Below are positions 56,557-64,000 of a stretch of 64,000 nt of DNA, piece by piece; positions within the stretch are counted from its first letter, which is position 1; every line of letters starts with the position of its first letter. This DNA comes from Frigoribacterium sp. Leaf263. Its GTDB lineage: Bacteria; Actinomycetota; Actinomycetes; Actinomycetales; Microbacteriaceae. The stretch spans positions 570,894 through 634,893 of the forward strand of contig NZ_LMMO01000003.1 in the NCBI RefSeq assembly GCF_001422285.1, read 5' to 3'. The notes under the pieces were generated by a model, which saw only the letters and a list, made by a program, of their open reading frames with translations, did no database searches and was not told where the DNA came from. A program made the translations under genes and the position numbers.

Positions 56557-58325
56557 GCGACACGACTGACACGACGGGGCGTTCGGAGTCCCGCCGAGGA
56601 GGCGCGGCTCCGGTCCGCCACGCCGCTCACGATCTTCCCCGCGAGGCTCGCGACATCGCGGTCGGCATCACGGGGCTCGAGGTCACCTTCGCGACCGACG
56701 GCGGCGACGTCGCGGCCGTGCAGGGGGTCACCCTCGACGTCCGCGCCGGCGAGGTGCTGGCGATCGTCGGCGAATCGGGCAGCGGCAAGACCGTCACCGC
56801 GAAGACGATCCTCGGGCTGCTGCCCGAGACGGCCGTGGCGACCGGCGCGGTGCTGCTCTCGGGCCGGAACGTGCTCGAGGTCTCGCCGTCCACGATGCGG
56901 GCGATGCGCGGCCGCGACGTCGCCATGGTCTTCCAGGAGCCCTCGACCGCTCTGAACCCCGTCTACACGGTGGGGTGGCAGATCATCGAGGGGCTGCGAG
57001 CCCACGGATCCATCAAGAAGAAGGAGGCGCGGCGCCGGGCGATCGACATCCTCCGACGGGTCGGCATCCCCGAGCCCGAGAAGCGGGTCGACTACTACCC
57101 GCACCAGTTCTCGGGCGGGCAGAAGCAGCGGGTGGTCATCGCCATGGCGCTCGTGCTGAACCCGTCGGTCATCGTGGCCGACGAGCCGACGACGGCCCTC
57201 GACGTGACCGTGCAGGCCGAGATCCTCGATCTGCTGCGCGATCTCCGGGACGAGTTCGGCACGGCGATCGTGCTGATCACCCACAACATGGGCGTGGTCG
57301 CCGATCTGGCCGACCGGGTCGCGGTCATGTACCTCGGCGAGGTCGTCGAGCAGGCGTCGTCGGCCGAGCTGTTCGCGGCCCCGAAGGACGACTACACGCG
57401 GCGGCTGCTCGGGTCCGTGCCGAGACTCGAGTCGAGGGGCGCGCAGGTCCAGGCCGCCGAGGCGGACCGCGACGTCGTCGTCCGCGCGACGGGACTCGAG
57501 ATCGAGTACCCGGGCCGGCTCGGTCGCTCCGGGTTCCGGGCGGTCAAGGGCGTCGACTTCTCGATCGCCCGCGGCGAGGTGCTCGGTCTCGTCGGCGAGA
57601 GCGGGTCGGGCAAGACGACGATCGGACGCGCCATCGCGGGGCTCACCCCCGTGACCGGCGGTTCTCTCGACGTGCTCGGCATCGAGATGAACGGCGTGCA
57701 CGAGCGCGACTTCAAGCCCAAGCGCGCCGAGATCGGGTTCGTCTTCCAGGACCCGGCGTCGAGCTTCAACCCGCTGCTGACCATCGCCGAATGCGTGGCC
57801 GAGCCGCTCATCGTCCACGGGCGGGCCGGCGACGCCCGCGCGGCCCGGAGACGGGTCGACGAGCTGCTCGAGGCGGTGCAGCTGCCGAACGCGTTCGGCG
57901 ACCGCTACCCGCACGAGCTGAGCGGCGGTCAGCGTCAGCGCGCGAGCCTCGCCCGGTCGCTCGCGCTCGAGCCGGCCCTGCTGATCGCCGACGAGCCGAC
58001 GAGCGCGCTCGACGTCTCGGTGCAGGCGAGGGTGCTCGAGCTCTTCCGCGAGCTGCAGACCGATCTCGGCTTCGCGGCGTTGTTCATCAGCCACGACCTC
58101 GCGGTGGTGAACATGCTCGCCGACCGGATCGGCGTGCTGTACCACGGCGACCTCATCGAGAGCGGACCGAACGACCAGGTGCTCGGCGCCCCCGAGCACC
58201 CGTACACGCAGCGGCTGCTCGCGTCGCTGCCGGTGCCCGACCCGGTGGAGCAGGCCGCCCGGCGGGAGCGCCTCGCCGCACTCGACCGCGCCGCGCGTGA
58301 CCGCGCGGGCGGCGGGGCCGTCTGA
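56553..58325 (+). CDS. fused dual ABC ATPase (DppD-DppF type)
   Basis: A 590-residue protein with two complete ATPase domains. Domain 1 has GESGSGKT, SGGQKQR, VIVADEPTTALD and ITHN. Domain 2 has GESGSGKT, LSGGQRQR, LLIADEPTSALD and ISHD. Both carry all catalytic motifs, including the switch His. An oligopeptide/dipeptide C-terminal extension is visible after each (e.g. HPYTQRLLASLPVPDP). This single protein is sufficient to drive a dipeptide importer, which makes the following third ATPase unexpected. GTG overlaps the upstream stop; GAGGAGGT is 7 nt before. Confidence 0.94.
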   Translation: MSDTTDTTGRSESRRGGAAPVRHAAHDLPREARDIAVGITGLEVTFATDGGDVAAVQGVTLDVRAGEVLAIVGESGSGKTVTAKTILGLLPETAVATGAVLLSGRNVLEVSPSTMRAMRGRDVAMVFQEPSTALNPVYTVGWQIIEGLRAHGSIKKKEARRRAIDILRRVGIPEPEKRVDYYPHQFSGGQKQRVVIAMALVLNPSVIVADEPTTALDVTVQAEILDLLRDLRDEFGTAIVLITHNMGVVADLADRVAVMYLGEVVEQASSAELFAAPKDDYTRRLLGSVPRLESRGAQVQAAEADRDVVVRATGLEIEYPGRLGRSGFRAVKGVDFSIARGEVLGLVGESGSGKTTIGRAIAGLTPVTGGSLDVLGIEMNGVHERDFKPKRAEIGFVFQDPASSFNPLLTIAECVAEPLIVHGRAGDARAARRRVDELLEAVQLPNAFGDRYPHELSGGQRQRASLARSLALEPALLIADEPTSALDVSVQARVLELFRELQTDLGFAALFISHDLAVVNMLADRIGVLYHGDLIESGPNDQVLGAPEHPYTQRLLASLPVPDPVEQAARRERLAALDRAARDRAGGGAV

Positions 58326-59200
58326 TGGCGGTGGAGCTCGACATGTCCGTGCCGGTGGTCACGGACGACCTCTCGCTCGAGTACCCGGCCAGGAGCGGTC
58401 ATCCCGCGCTGCGAGCCGTCGACGGCGTCACGCTGTCGATCGCCCCGGGGGAGATCCTCGCCGTGCTCGGCGAGAGCGGTTCGGGCAAGTCGACGCTCGC
58501 CCTCGCGGTGGCCGGTCTCGTCGGTTCCGAGCGCCCCGCCGAGGGTCGTCCGCGGATCGTCGGGGGAGCGGCGAGGGTCTTCGGGCTCGATCTGCTGCGG
58601 TCGTCGCCCCGTCGCCGGGAGCGTCTCTCCGGCGCCGTCGGCTACCTCGCGCAGGACGACGGCGAGCGGCTGAGCCCCGATCTCACCGTCGGCGAGACCA
58701 TCGCGCAGCCGATCTATCAGCGCGACAGGCGCTTCGACCGGACCGAGGCGGGCCGACTCGTCGCCGACCTCATCGACGCCGTCCATCTGCCGCTCGGCAC
58801 CATGCTGAAGCAGACGTGGGAGCTCAGCGCCGGGCAGCGGCAGCGGGTGGCGCTGGCGCGGTCCCTGGTGCTCGAGCCGCGCCTCCTCGTGGCCGACGAG
58901 CCGGCCCGCGGCGTCGACGTCCTCGTGCGCCAGGCCGTGCTGGACGTGATCAGGAACCTGCACCGCGACCGGCAGTTCTCGGCGCTGGTCGTGACGTCGT
59001 CGGTCTCGGAGGCCCGTGCCATCACCGACCGCGTGGCCGTCATGCGCGGTGGCCGGCTGGTCGGCCTGGGGTGGATCGACGAGGTGCTCCGCGACGGGGT
59101 CGACCCGTACGTCAAGGTGCTGTCGACGACCACGCCGATCGACATCATCCGGCCCGACGAGCGGCGCGACGACGTGCGCGACGGAGGGCGCGAGTCGTGA
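58325..59200 (+). CDS. third ABC ATPase of the peptide operon, lacking the switch histidine
   Basis: A 291-residue protein. Walker A GESGSGKS (49-56), Q-loop GYLAQDDG, signature LSAGQRQRVALARSLVLEPR and Walker B LLVADEP are intact. The D-loop reads ARGVD rather than SALD, and where an H-loop His-Asp is expected (after a VVT strand, residues 223-227) there is VTSSV, with Ser225-Ser226. It is a single domain with no usual dipeptide-transporter C-terminal motif. The start shares a base with the upstream stop. A regulatory or degenerate role is possible. It may alternatively be a low-activity ATPase for a second substrate. Confidence 0.88.
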   Translation: MAVELDMSVPVVTDDLSLEYPARSGHPALRAVDGVTLSIAPGEILAVLGESGSGKSTLALAVAGLVGSERPAEGRPRIVGGAARVFGLDLLRSSPRRRERLSGAVGYLAQDDGERLSPDLTVGETIAQPIYQRDRRFDRTEAGRLVADLIDAVHLPLGTMLKQTWELSAGQRQRVALARSLVLEPRLLVADEPARGVDVLVRQAVLDVIRNLHRDRQFSALVVTSSVSEARAITDRVAVMRGGRLVGLGWIDEVLRDGVDPYVKVLSTTTPIDIIRPDERRDDVRDGGRES

Positions 59201-60195
59201 GCGATCCGACCCGGGGGCACCGGGCGACGACCACGACCGTCCGGCTGAGCCCCGAGCGCCGGCCGTCGCCCGGCCCGGTGAGCCTGGCGCCCCGGGAGAA
59301 CCCCCGGTTCGCCGAGGCCGTCCATGCCGGGGGAGGCTCGATCGTGCCGCTCGGCGACGAGACGCGCGGGCTCATCTGGCTCTCGTACGCCGATCCGGAG
59401 GGCCTGTGGCGCGCCCTCGACCGCCACCCCGGCATCGAGTGGGTCCAGCTGCCGTACGCGGGCGTCGACGCCTTCTCCGAACTGCTCGCGAGTCGGGCCG
59501 GCACCGCCCTGCCGTTGTTCACGAGCGCGAAGGGCGCGTTCTCGGAACCGGTGGCGGAGCACGCGCTGATGCTCGTGCTGTCGCTGCTGCGGGTCGTGCC
59601 GTCGAGGGTCCGTGCGACCGGCTGGCAGACCGAGCAGCGCGGCCTCTCGCTCTACGGGAAGAATGTCGTCATCGTGGGCGCCGGGGGCATCGCCCTCGAG
59701 CTGGTGCGTCTGCTGGCGCCCTTCGAGACGCGGGTCACGATCGTCCGCCGGGGCGGCGAGCCCGTCGACGGCGTCGACCGCACCGTGACCGTCGACCGGC
59801 TCGACGAGGTCCTGCCCGAGGCCGACGTGGTGGTCCTCGCGGCCGCCGCGACGAGCGGCACGTCGAGGCTGCTCGACGGGCGCCGCCTGGCGATGCTGCG
59901 GCCGACCGCGGTCGTCGTGAACATCGCGCGGGGCGACCTGGTCGACACCGACGCTCTGGTCGAGGCCGTGCGGTCCGAGCGGATCTGGGGTGCGGGGGTC
60001 GACGTGACTTCGCCAGAGCCCCTCCCCGACGGGCACCCGCTCTGGGACGACCCCCGGGTCATCGTGACGCCGCACCAGGCGGACACGCCCGAGATGACCG
60101 CGCCGCTCCTCGCGGAGCGCATCACGCACAACGTCAGGGCGCTGCACGGACACGGCGATTTCGCCGGGGTCGTGGACGCCGCGGCCGGGTACTGA
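59197..60195 (+). CDS. D-isomer-specific 2-hydroxyacid dehydrogenase
   Basis: A 332-residue NAD-dependent dehydrogenase. The Rossmann motif is VVIVGAGGIALELVRLL, with Ala at the third Gly. Catalytic Arg lies in NIARGDLVD, Glu in DVTSPEPLP and His in VTPHQADTP. GTG overlaps the transporter ATPase stop, so it is in the peptide-uptake operon; the substrate may derive from imported compounds, but this is inference. No terminator is visible before the tRNA gene. Confidence 0.9.
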   Translation: MSDPTRGHRATTTTVRLSPERRPSPGPVSLAPRENPRFAEAVHAGGGSIVPLGDETRGLIWLSYADPEGLWRALDRHPGIEWVQLPYAGVDAFSELLASRAGTALPLFTSAKGAFSEPVAEHALMLVLSLLRVVPSRVRATGWQTEQRGLSLYGKNVVIVGAGGIALELVRLLAPFETRVTIVRRGGEPVDGVDRTVTVDRLDEVLPEADVVVLAAAATSGTSRLLDGRRLAMLRPTAVVVNIARGDLVDTDALVEAVRSERIWGAGVDVTSPEPLPDGHPLWDDPRVIVTPHQADTPEMTAPLLAERITHNVRALHGHGDFAGVVDAAAGY

Positions 60196-60238
60196 GATCC
60201 GGGAGCGCGTCGTGTTCGATGCGCCCCCGAATCTTTGC

Positions 60239-60244
60239 TACAGT
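60239..60244 (+). promoter_or_regulatory. -10 element of tRNA-Asn
   Basis: TACAGT, 41 bp before the tRNA, with TTCGAT 18 bp upstream as a weak -35. Confidence 0.5.
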
Positions 60245-60285
60245 TGTGTCCGCTGTCGAAGGGTTCTCTCCGAGGCAGTCGCCAT

Positions 60286-60358
60286 TCCTCGATAGCTCAA
60301 TTGGCAGAGCAGCCGGCTGTTAACCGGCAGGTTCTTGGTTCGAGTCCAAGTCGGGGAG
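60286..60358 (+). tRNA. tRNA-Asn (anticodon GTT)
   Basis: The cloverleaf closes: acceptor TCCTCGA/TCGGGGA with one G-U pair, anticodon stem GCCGG/CCGGC with loop CTGTTAA (anticodon 60319-60321), T-arm CTTGG-TTCGAGT-CCAAG and discriminator G as expected for Asn. CCA is not encoded. Confidence 0.97.
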
Positions 60359-60360
60359 CG

Positions 60361-60397
60361 AAGGCCCAGAGGCTCCACCCTCTGGGCCTTTTTCTTT
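60361..60397 (+). terminator. intrinsic terminator after tRNA-Asn
   Basis: A perfect 12-bp stem (AAGGCCCAGAGG, 6-nt loop, complement), followed by TTTCTTT. The clearest Rho-independent terminator in the window. Confidence 0.95.
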
Positions 60398-60458
60398 GCG
60401 CTGATCCAGGCGCGCGGGCACGACGACACGGTGCGTCGCCCGCAAGGTCGGTGGACTC

Positions 60459-60496
60459 AGGAGGCGCGCGACGGGATCGACCGTCGCGCGCCTCCT
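60459..60496 (-). terminator. def terminator built from the GCGCCTCCT motif
   Basis: A perfect 16-bp stem (AGGAGGCGCGCGACGG and complement) with a 6-nt loop, 14 bp past the def stop. No T-run. Confidence 0.7.
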
Positions 60497-60509
60497 CGGG
60501 CACTCGCCC

Positions 60510-61076
60510 TCAGTCCTCGGGGTGATCGACCCCGGGGAGCCAGGTGCGGCCCGGGGAGCCCCACCCCGCCTTCTTGACGGCCTTCGTCGCCGCCTTGTGG
60601 AACGGGTGCTCGAGACGATCGGTGTACAGCACGCCGTCCAGGTGGTCGAACTCGTGCTGGAAGATGCGAGCGAGCCAGCCGTGGGCCTCGATCTCGAACT
60701 CGTCGCCGTCGAGGTCGGTCGCGCGGAGGATCACGCTCTCGGCACGACGGAGGGGGAACCTCTCGCCCGGGACCGAGAGGCAGCCCTCGGACTCGTCGTC
60801 GTCGTCGAGCGGGTCGATCGACAGCGGGCTCTGCCAGAGCGTCGGATTGATGGCGACGCCGCGCCAGTCGTCGCCGTCGTCGTCCGTCCACGAGAAGACG
60901 AACAGTCGGAGACCGACGCCGACCTGCGGGCCGGCGAGCCCGACGCCGGGCGCGGCGTCCATGGTCTCGAACATGTCGGCGACGAGGGTGCGGATCGTGT
61001 CGTCGACCTCGGTGACGTCGGAGGCGGGTGAGTGCAGCACGGGGTCACCCGTGATGGTGATGGGGCGAACGGCCAT
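60510..61076 (-). CDS. def: peptide deformylase
   Basis: A 188-residue metalloenzyme. Motif I is GVGLAGPQVG (Gln51), motif II EGCLSVPG (Cys99) and motif III QHEFDHLDG (His141, His145), with metal ligands Cys99, His141 and His145. It removes the formyl group from nascent proteins. TAGTCT on this strand ends 6 nt before the ATG, so it is leaderless. It is divergent from the DMT transporter, 41 bp between starts. Confidence 0.97.
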   Translation of the reverse strand: MAVRPITITGDPVLHSPASDVTEVDDTIRTLVADMFETMDAAPGVGLAGPQVGVGLRLFVFSWTDDDGDDWRGVAINPTLWQSPLSIDPLDDDDESEGCLSVPGERFPLRRAESVILRATDLDGDEFEIEAHGWLARIFQHEFDHLDGVLYTDRLEHPFHKAATKAVKKAGWGSPGRTWLPGVDHPED

Positions 61077-61082
61077 TCGTCC

Positions 61083-61110
61083 AGACTACTGAGCGGCAGG
61101 CCGCTAGCGT
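61083..61110. promoter_or_regulatory. divergent -10 elements of def and the DMT transporter
   Basis: TAGTCT (complement of 61083-61088) ends 6 nt before the def ATG; TAGCGT (61105-61110) ends 7 nt before GTG 61118. Confidence 0.55.
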
Positions 61111-61117
61111 GGTCGCC

Positions 61118-62032
61118 GTGAGCCCGAACCTCAGCGACCTGACCGAGCAGGTCTCGTTGACCCCGTTCCAGGCCCTGGGCATCCCCATCGCGCTCATCGG
61201 GGCGGTCTTCCTCTCGATCGGCGCGCAGCTGCAGCACCGCGGCGTGGCCAAGGTCGAGACCCGCCTCGGCGCCTCCCGGGGAGGCATGAGCGTCCGCCAG
61301 GTGCTGGCGCTGGTCGGCCGCCCGTCGTGGGTCATGGGGACCCTGATGCTCGGGCTGGCCGTCGTCTTCCAGCTCACGAGCCTGCGGGTGGCGCCCCTCC
61401 TCGTCGTGCAGCCGCTCGGGGCCGTGGCGCTGGTGATCACGGCGGTCCTGAACGCCCGCTCGACCGGGCGTCGCCTGACCGGGCGGATCAAGCGCTCGAT
61501 CGCCATCTGCGTCGGCGGCATCGGCCTCTTCGCCACCGTCGCCGCATTCACCGCGATCGAGACCGAGATCACGACCGATCAGCTCGTCACGGTGCTCGTC
61601 ATCCTGCTCGTGGTGGGCGCGGTGCTCGCGGCGGCCTTCGTCGCCCTCCGGCACCGGCGCAGCGCGCTGTTCTACATCATCGGCGCCGGCGTCCTCTACG
61701 GCTTCGTCGCGACCCTGGCCAAGGTCGTCCTCAACAGGGTCTTCGCCGGCAACTTCGACGGGCTCAGCATCGTCTGCATCGTCATGCTGATCGCGGCGGC
61801 GGCACTGGGCGGCTACTTCGTGCAGAACGCCTACTCGTCGGGATCGCCCGACCTCGTGATCGCCGGGCTGACCGTCGTCGACCCCATCGTGGCCGTCACG
61901 ATCGGCATCGTCGTGCTCGGTGAGGCCGCGAACGCCCCCGGCATCGCCGTCGTGCTCTTCCTCGTGGCGGGGGCGATCGCGGTGTACGGCGTGTTCCAAC
62001 TCGCCAAATACCAGCCCGCCAAGCGAAGCTGA
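61118..62032 (+). CDS. DMT-superfamily (EamA-like) membrane transporter
   Basis: A 304-residue protein of about ten hydrophobic helices. IPIALIGAVFLSIGAQLQHR, VAPLLVVQPLGAVALVITA and LVIAGLTVVDPIVAVTIGIV are typical of actinobacterial DMT transporters. The substrate is unknown. GTG 61118 is preferred on the -10 spacing; an in-frame GTG at 61109 overlaps the -10. No dedicated neighbour suggests a function. Confidence 0.85.
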   Translation: MSPNLSDLTEQVSLTPFQALGIPIALIGAVFLSIGAQLQHRGVAKVETRLGASRGGMSVRQVLALVGRPSWVMGTLMLGLAVVFQLTSLRVAPLLVVQPLGAVALVITAVLNARSTGRRLTGRIKRSIAICVGGIGLFATVAAFTAIETEITTDQLVTVLVILLVVGAVLAAAFVALRHRRSALFYIIGAGVLYGFVATLAKVVLNRVFAGNFDGLSIVCIVMLIAAAALGGYFVQNAYSSGSPDLVIAGLTVVDPIVAVTIGIVVLGEAANAPGIAVVLFLVAGAIAVYGVFQLAKYQPAKRS

Positions 62033-62106
62033 GCTACCGTGGTCCCGCGTCGCGGTCATCGTCGGCGGCGCACCAGCGAACGACGAGCACAAGGACGCCA
62101 CGACAC

Positions 62107-63369
62107 GTGACACCCGCCCCAGACCACGGCCTCGAACCCCGCGACGAGAACCCGATCGGAGACGGCGACGTCTCGAGCCGCCTCACCGTGCTGATCGCGG
62201 CGGACACGTTCCCGCCCGACGTGAACGGTGCCGCCAACTTCGCCGAGCGGCTCGCCGTCGGGCTCGCCGGTCGCGGGCATGACGTGCACGTCATCTGCCC
62301 GGCGGCGAACCGCCGCCATGGCACGTTCCTCGAGCAGCACGACGGCGCGACGCTGACCGTGCACCGGCTGTACTCGACGCGGTGGCCGCTCCACGACTGG
62401 CTCCGATTCGCGACCCCGTGGCGGGCCGAGGGGAACGCCGAGCGGATCATCGAGCAGATCCGGCCCGACGTCGTGCACATCCAGTCGCACATCGTGATCG
62501 GGCGCGCCGTGGTGCGGGTGGCCAACCGGCGAGGCATCCGGGTCATCGCGACGAACCACTTCATGCCCGAGAACCTCCTGGAGCACACCGGGCTGCCGCA
62601 CTTCCTCCGGGCCACCGCCGTCAAGCTCGCCTGGCGCGACGCCGCCCGGACCTACACGCACGTCGCCGCCATCACGACGCCGACCAAGCGCGCGGCGGTG
62701 TTCCTCGAGCGCTCCGTCGACGTGACCGGCGTGCTCGCCGTCTCGTGCGGCATCGAGGCGGCCGACTACACGGCGCGCGACGACCGCCCCACGGCGAACC
62801 GGGTCGTGTTCGTCGGCCGGGTGACGGCCGAGAAGCAGATCGACGTGCTGCTGCGCGCCATGACGCTGCTCGATCCCTCGCTCGACGCCCGACTGACCAT
62901 CGTCGGCGGCGGCGACCTCCTCAAGCAGCTGCAGCTGATGACCGTCGAGCTCGGCCTCGCCGAGCGCGTCACCTTCGCCGGCTACCTCTCCGACGCCGAG
63001 CTCCGACGCACCCTGACCGACGCCACCGTCTTCGCCATGCCGTCGGTGGCCGAGCTGCAGAGCATCGCCAGCCTCGAGGCCATGGCGTCCGGGCTCCCCA
63101 TCGTCGTGGCCGACGCGATGGCCCTGCCGCACCTCGTCGACGAAGGGGTCAACGGCTACCTCTTCCGCCCCGGAGACAGCCGCGACCTCGCCGACAAGCT
63201 GACGCGCGTGCTCACGGCCCCCGACGACGAGTACCTCGCCATGCGACGCGCGAGCCTCCAGGTCATCGAGGGACACGACATCCAGCGGACGGTGAGCGTC
63301 TTCGAGTCGCTGTATCGTGGGGAGCCGGTGGCCGAGGCCACCGAGGTCGGACCGGGCCGCGCCTCCTAG
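62107..63369 (+). CDS. GT4-family glycosyltransferase
   Basis: A 420-residue GT-B enzyme. The acceptor-domain start VLIAADTFPPDVNGAANFAE leads to the donor domain RVVFVGRVTAEKQIDVLLRA, VGGGDL and the EX7E motif ELQSIASLE followed by AMASGLPIVVADA. It resembles actinobacterial lipid mannosyl/glucosyltransferases, so a cell-envelope glycolipid is the likely product. GTG 62107 has AAGGA about 11 nt upstream. The C-terminus ends RAS-stop within a near-copy of the recurrent 14-mer. Confidence 0.9.
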   Translation: MTPAPDHGLEPRDENPIGDGDVSSRLTVLIAADTFPPDVNGAANFAERLAVGLAGRGHDVHVICPAANRRHGTFLEQHDGATLTVHRLYSTRWPLHDWLRFATPWRAEGNAERIIEQIRPDVVHIQSHIVIGRAVVRVANRRGIRVIATNHFMPENLLEHTGLPHFLRATAVKLAWRDAARTYTHVAAITTPTKRAAVFLERSVDVTGVLAVSCGIEAADYTARDDRPTANRVVFVGRVTAEKQIDVLLRAMTLLDPSLDARLTIVGGGDLLKQLQLMTVELGLAERVTFAGYLSDAELRRTLTDATVFAMPSVAELQSIASLEAMASGLPIVVADAMALPHLVDEGVNGYLFRPGDSRDLADKLTRVLTAPDDEYLAMRRASLQVIEGHDIQRTVSVFESLYRGEPVAEATEVGPGRAS

Positions 63370-63384
63370 GCTCCCGGTCGACAC

Positions 63385-63458
63385 GGGGCGGTAGCTCAGC
63401 CGGTTAGAGCAGTCGACTCATAATCGATCGGTCACGGGTTCAAGTCCCGTCCGCCCTA
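63385..63458 (+). tRNA. tRNA with CAT anticodon (elongator Met or Ile2)
   Basis: The cloverleaf closes: acceptor GGGGCGG/CCGCCCT with a terminal G-U pair, D-stem GCTC/GAGC, anticodon stem GTCGA/TCGAT with loop CTCATAA (anticodon 63419-63421), T-arm ACGGG-TTCAAGT-CCCGT, discriminator A. The unpaired-type initiator end is absent, so it is not tRNA-fMet. Whether C34 is modified by TilS (Ile2) cannot be settled here. CCA is not encoded. Confidence 0.93.
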
Positions 63459-63514
63459 CGACACGACGCAGACGCCGTCGGCGCCCGTCGAGGTGCCCGT
63501 GCGACGATGTGTGC

Positions 63515-63856
63515 ATGTTCACCCGACGGACACCCGACGCATCTCCCGACGACGGATTCGACGAGTCCGACCGATCGCGGCCCGGCTCGGCCTCGGGGCC
63601 GCGCTTCGGCGTCGGCGCGCAGGTCTACGTTCTGGACTCCGACGAGGATCCGACCACGCCGTTCCCGTACGGTCCGACGGGCATCATCGTCCGCGCGGGC
63701 GGGTCGGCGTGGCAGGGCGTCTCGGCGATCGGCGGCTCCGCCCGGACCTGGTCGGTCGAGTTCGCCTCGCCGCAGCTCGACCGCGACGGCGAGGGCCCCG
63801 TCACGTCCGCGTCGGTCGCCGAGCGGTTCCTCCGCCTCGCCCCGCCGCTCGGCTGA
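63515..63856 (+). CDS. small hypothetical protein
   Basis: A 113-residue protein. A charged N-terminus (1-35) is followed by a compact beta-type domain: FGVGAQVYVLDSDEDPTTPF, YGPTGIIVRAGGSAWQGVSA, WSVEFASPQ. The pattern (GxxVYVL...GPTGxIV) recalls small SH3-like or KOW-like folds, but I do not recognise a family. ATG 63515 is set by GACGAT ending 6 nt upstream. An overlapping frame from 63507 looks like a shadow with Arg/Ser-rich composition. Confidence 0.65.
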   Translation: MFTRRTPDASPDDGFDESDRSRPGSASGPRFGVGAQVYVLDSDEDPTTPFPYGPTGIIVRAGGSAWQGVSAIGGSARTWSVEFASPQLDRDGEGPVTSASVAERFLRLAPPLG

Positions 63857-63879
63857 GCCCCGCCCCTCCTGCTCCCGCC

Positions 63880-63963
63880 GTCGGCAACTCCTCCTCGGTG
63901 CCCGCCGTCGGCCCGTTGCGGCTCCGCAGCGTGCCGTGTGTGCAGGGAGGAGGAGTTGCCGAC
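63880..63963. repeat. REPIN-like element 7 (84 bp)
   Basis: Left end GTCGGCAACTCCT (63880-63892) and right end AGGAGTTGCCGAC (63951-63963), both exact, with arms extended by CCTC against GAGG. It lies in the spacer after the small hypothetical gene. Confidence 0.92.
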
Positions 63964-64000
63964 GTGCCGGAGGTCGGCGCTGGGCTGGGTGACCTCGGGT

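Overview
The window is high-GC (about 70 % by eye), gene-dense DNA with many GTG starts and frequent ATGA/GTGA stop-start overlaps. It reads as an actinobacterium of the Micrococcales, most likely Microbacteriaceae. The gene order lepA-hemW-hrcA-dnaJ-rsmE-HIT-phoH-ybeY-CBS protein-era-...-recO-uppS-...-glyS-...-dus-dgt-dnaG is the conserved actinobacterial chromosomal block. Most of the window is therefore housekeeping chromosome. I see no insertion sequence, prophage or CRISPR array.

Layout. 1-4366: the edge of a hipBA toxin-antitoxin operon, an App1-type phosphatase, an SRAP (YedK/HMCES) DNA-crosslink protein, a TetR regulator and a DedA membrane protein. 4454-10353: cydABDC (cytochrome bd oxidase and its assembly ABC exporter). 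10438-12708: pabC and pabB, back to back with only 12 bp between the start codons. 12845-21503: leuS, the comEA-comEC uptake genes, holA, rpsT and an aminotransferase. 21570-33330: the lepA to era block, with a CIRCE-like operator before hrcA. 33427-37324: a two-component system and leuA, the latter behind a leucine-rich leader peptide. 37325-38204: a non-coding island of repeats. 38205-52426: a TRIC-like membrane protein, recO, uppS, a lipoprotein, a LysR/class V aminotransferase pair, glyS, an AbiEi/DUF559 nuclease-like gene embedded in repeats, a FrnE-like oxidoreductase with a tiny coupled ORF, ybaK, dus, dgt and dnaG. 52691-60195: a dipeptide ABC transporter operon with an unusual third ATPase and a 2-hydroxyacid dehydrogenase. 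60286-64000: tRNA-Asn, def, a DMT transporter, a GT4 glycosyltransferase, a CAU-anticodon tRNA and a small hypothetical protein.

Main unusual findings. (1) Seven REPIN-like elements of 84-98 bp, each bounded by GTCGGCAACTCCT and its inverted copy, lie outside the housekeeping genes. Three flank or enter the AbiEi/DUF559 gene, and its reading frame runs through one of them. I propose, as inference only, that this Vsr-fold protein may play the part for these elements that RAYT plays for REP sequences. (2) An exact 14-mer, GACCCGCGCCTCCT, occurs seven times on both strands, in coding and non-coding DNA and in different reading frames, with many near copies. (3) About twenty genes have a -10 hexamer ending 6-7 nt before the start codon, which points to leaderless mRNAs. 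Two divergent gene pairs share 12-15 bp promoters built this way. (4) leuA has a leader peptide with four consecutive Leu codons plus a perfect 10-bp hairpin. (5) The third ATPase of the peptide transporter lacks the switch histidine. (6) A 41-residue CX4C peptide is coupled to the FrnE-like gene.

Limits. All calls are from reading the sequence. Homology statements rest on family motifs recognised by eye, and repeat counts are by eye.
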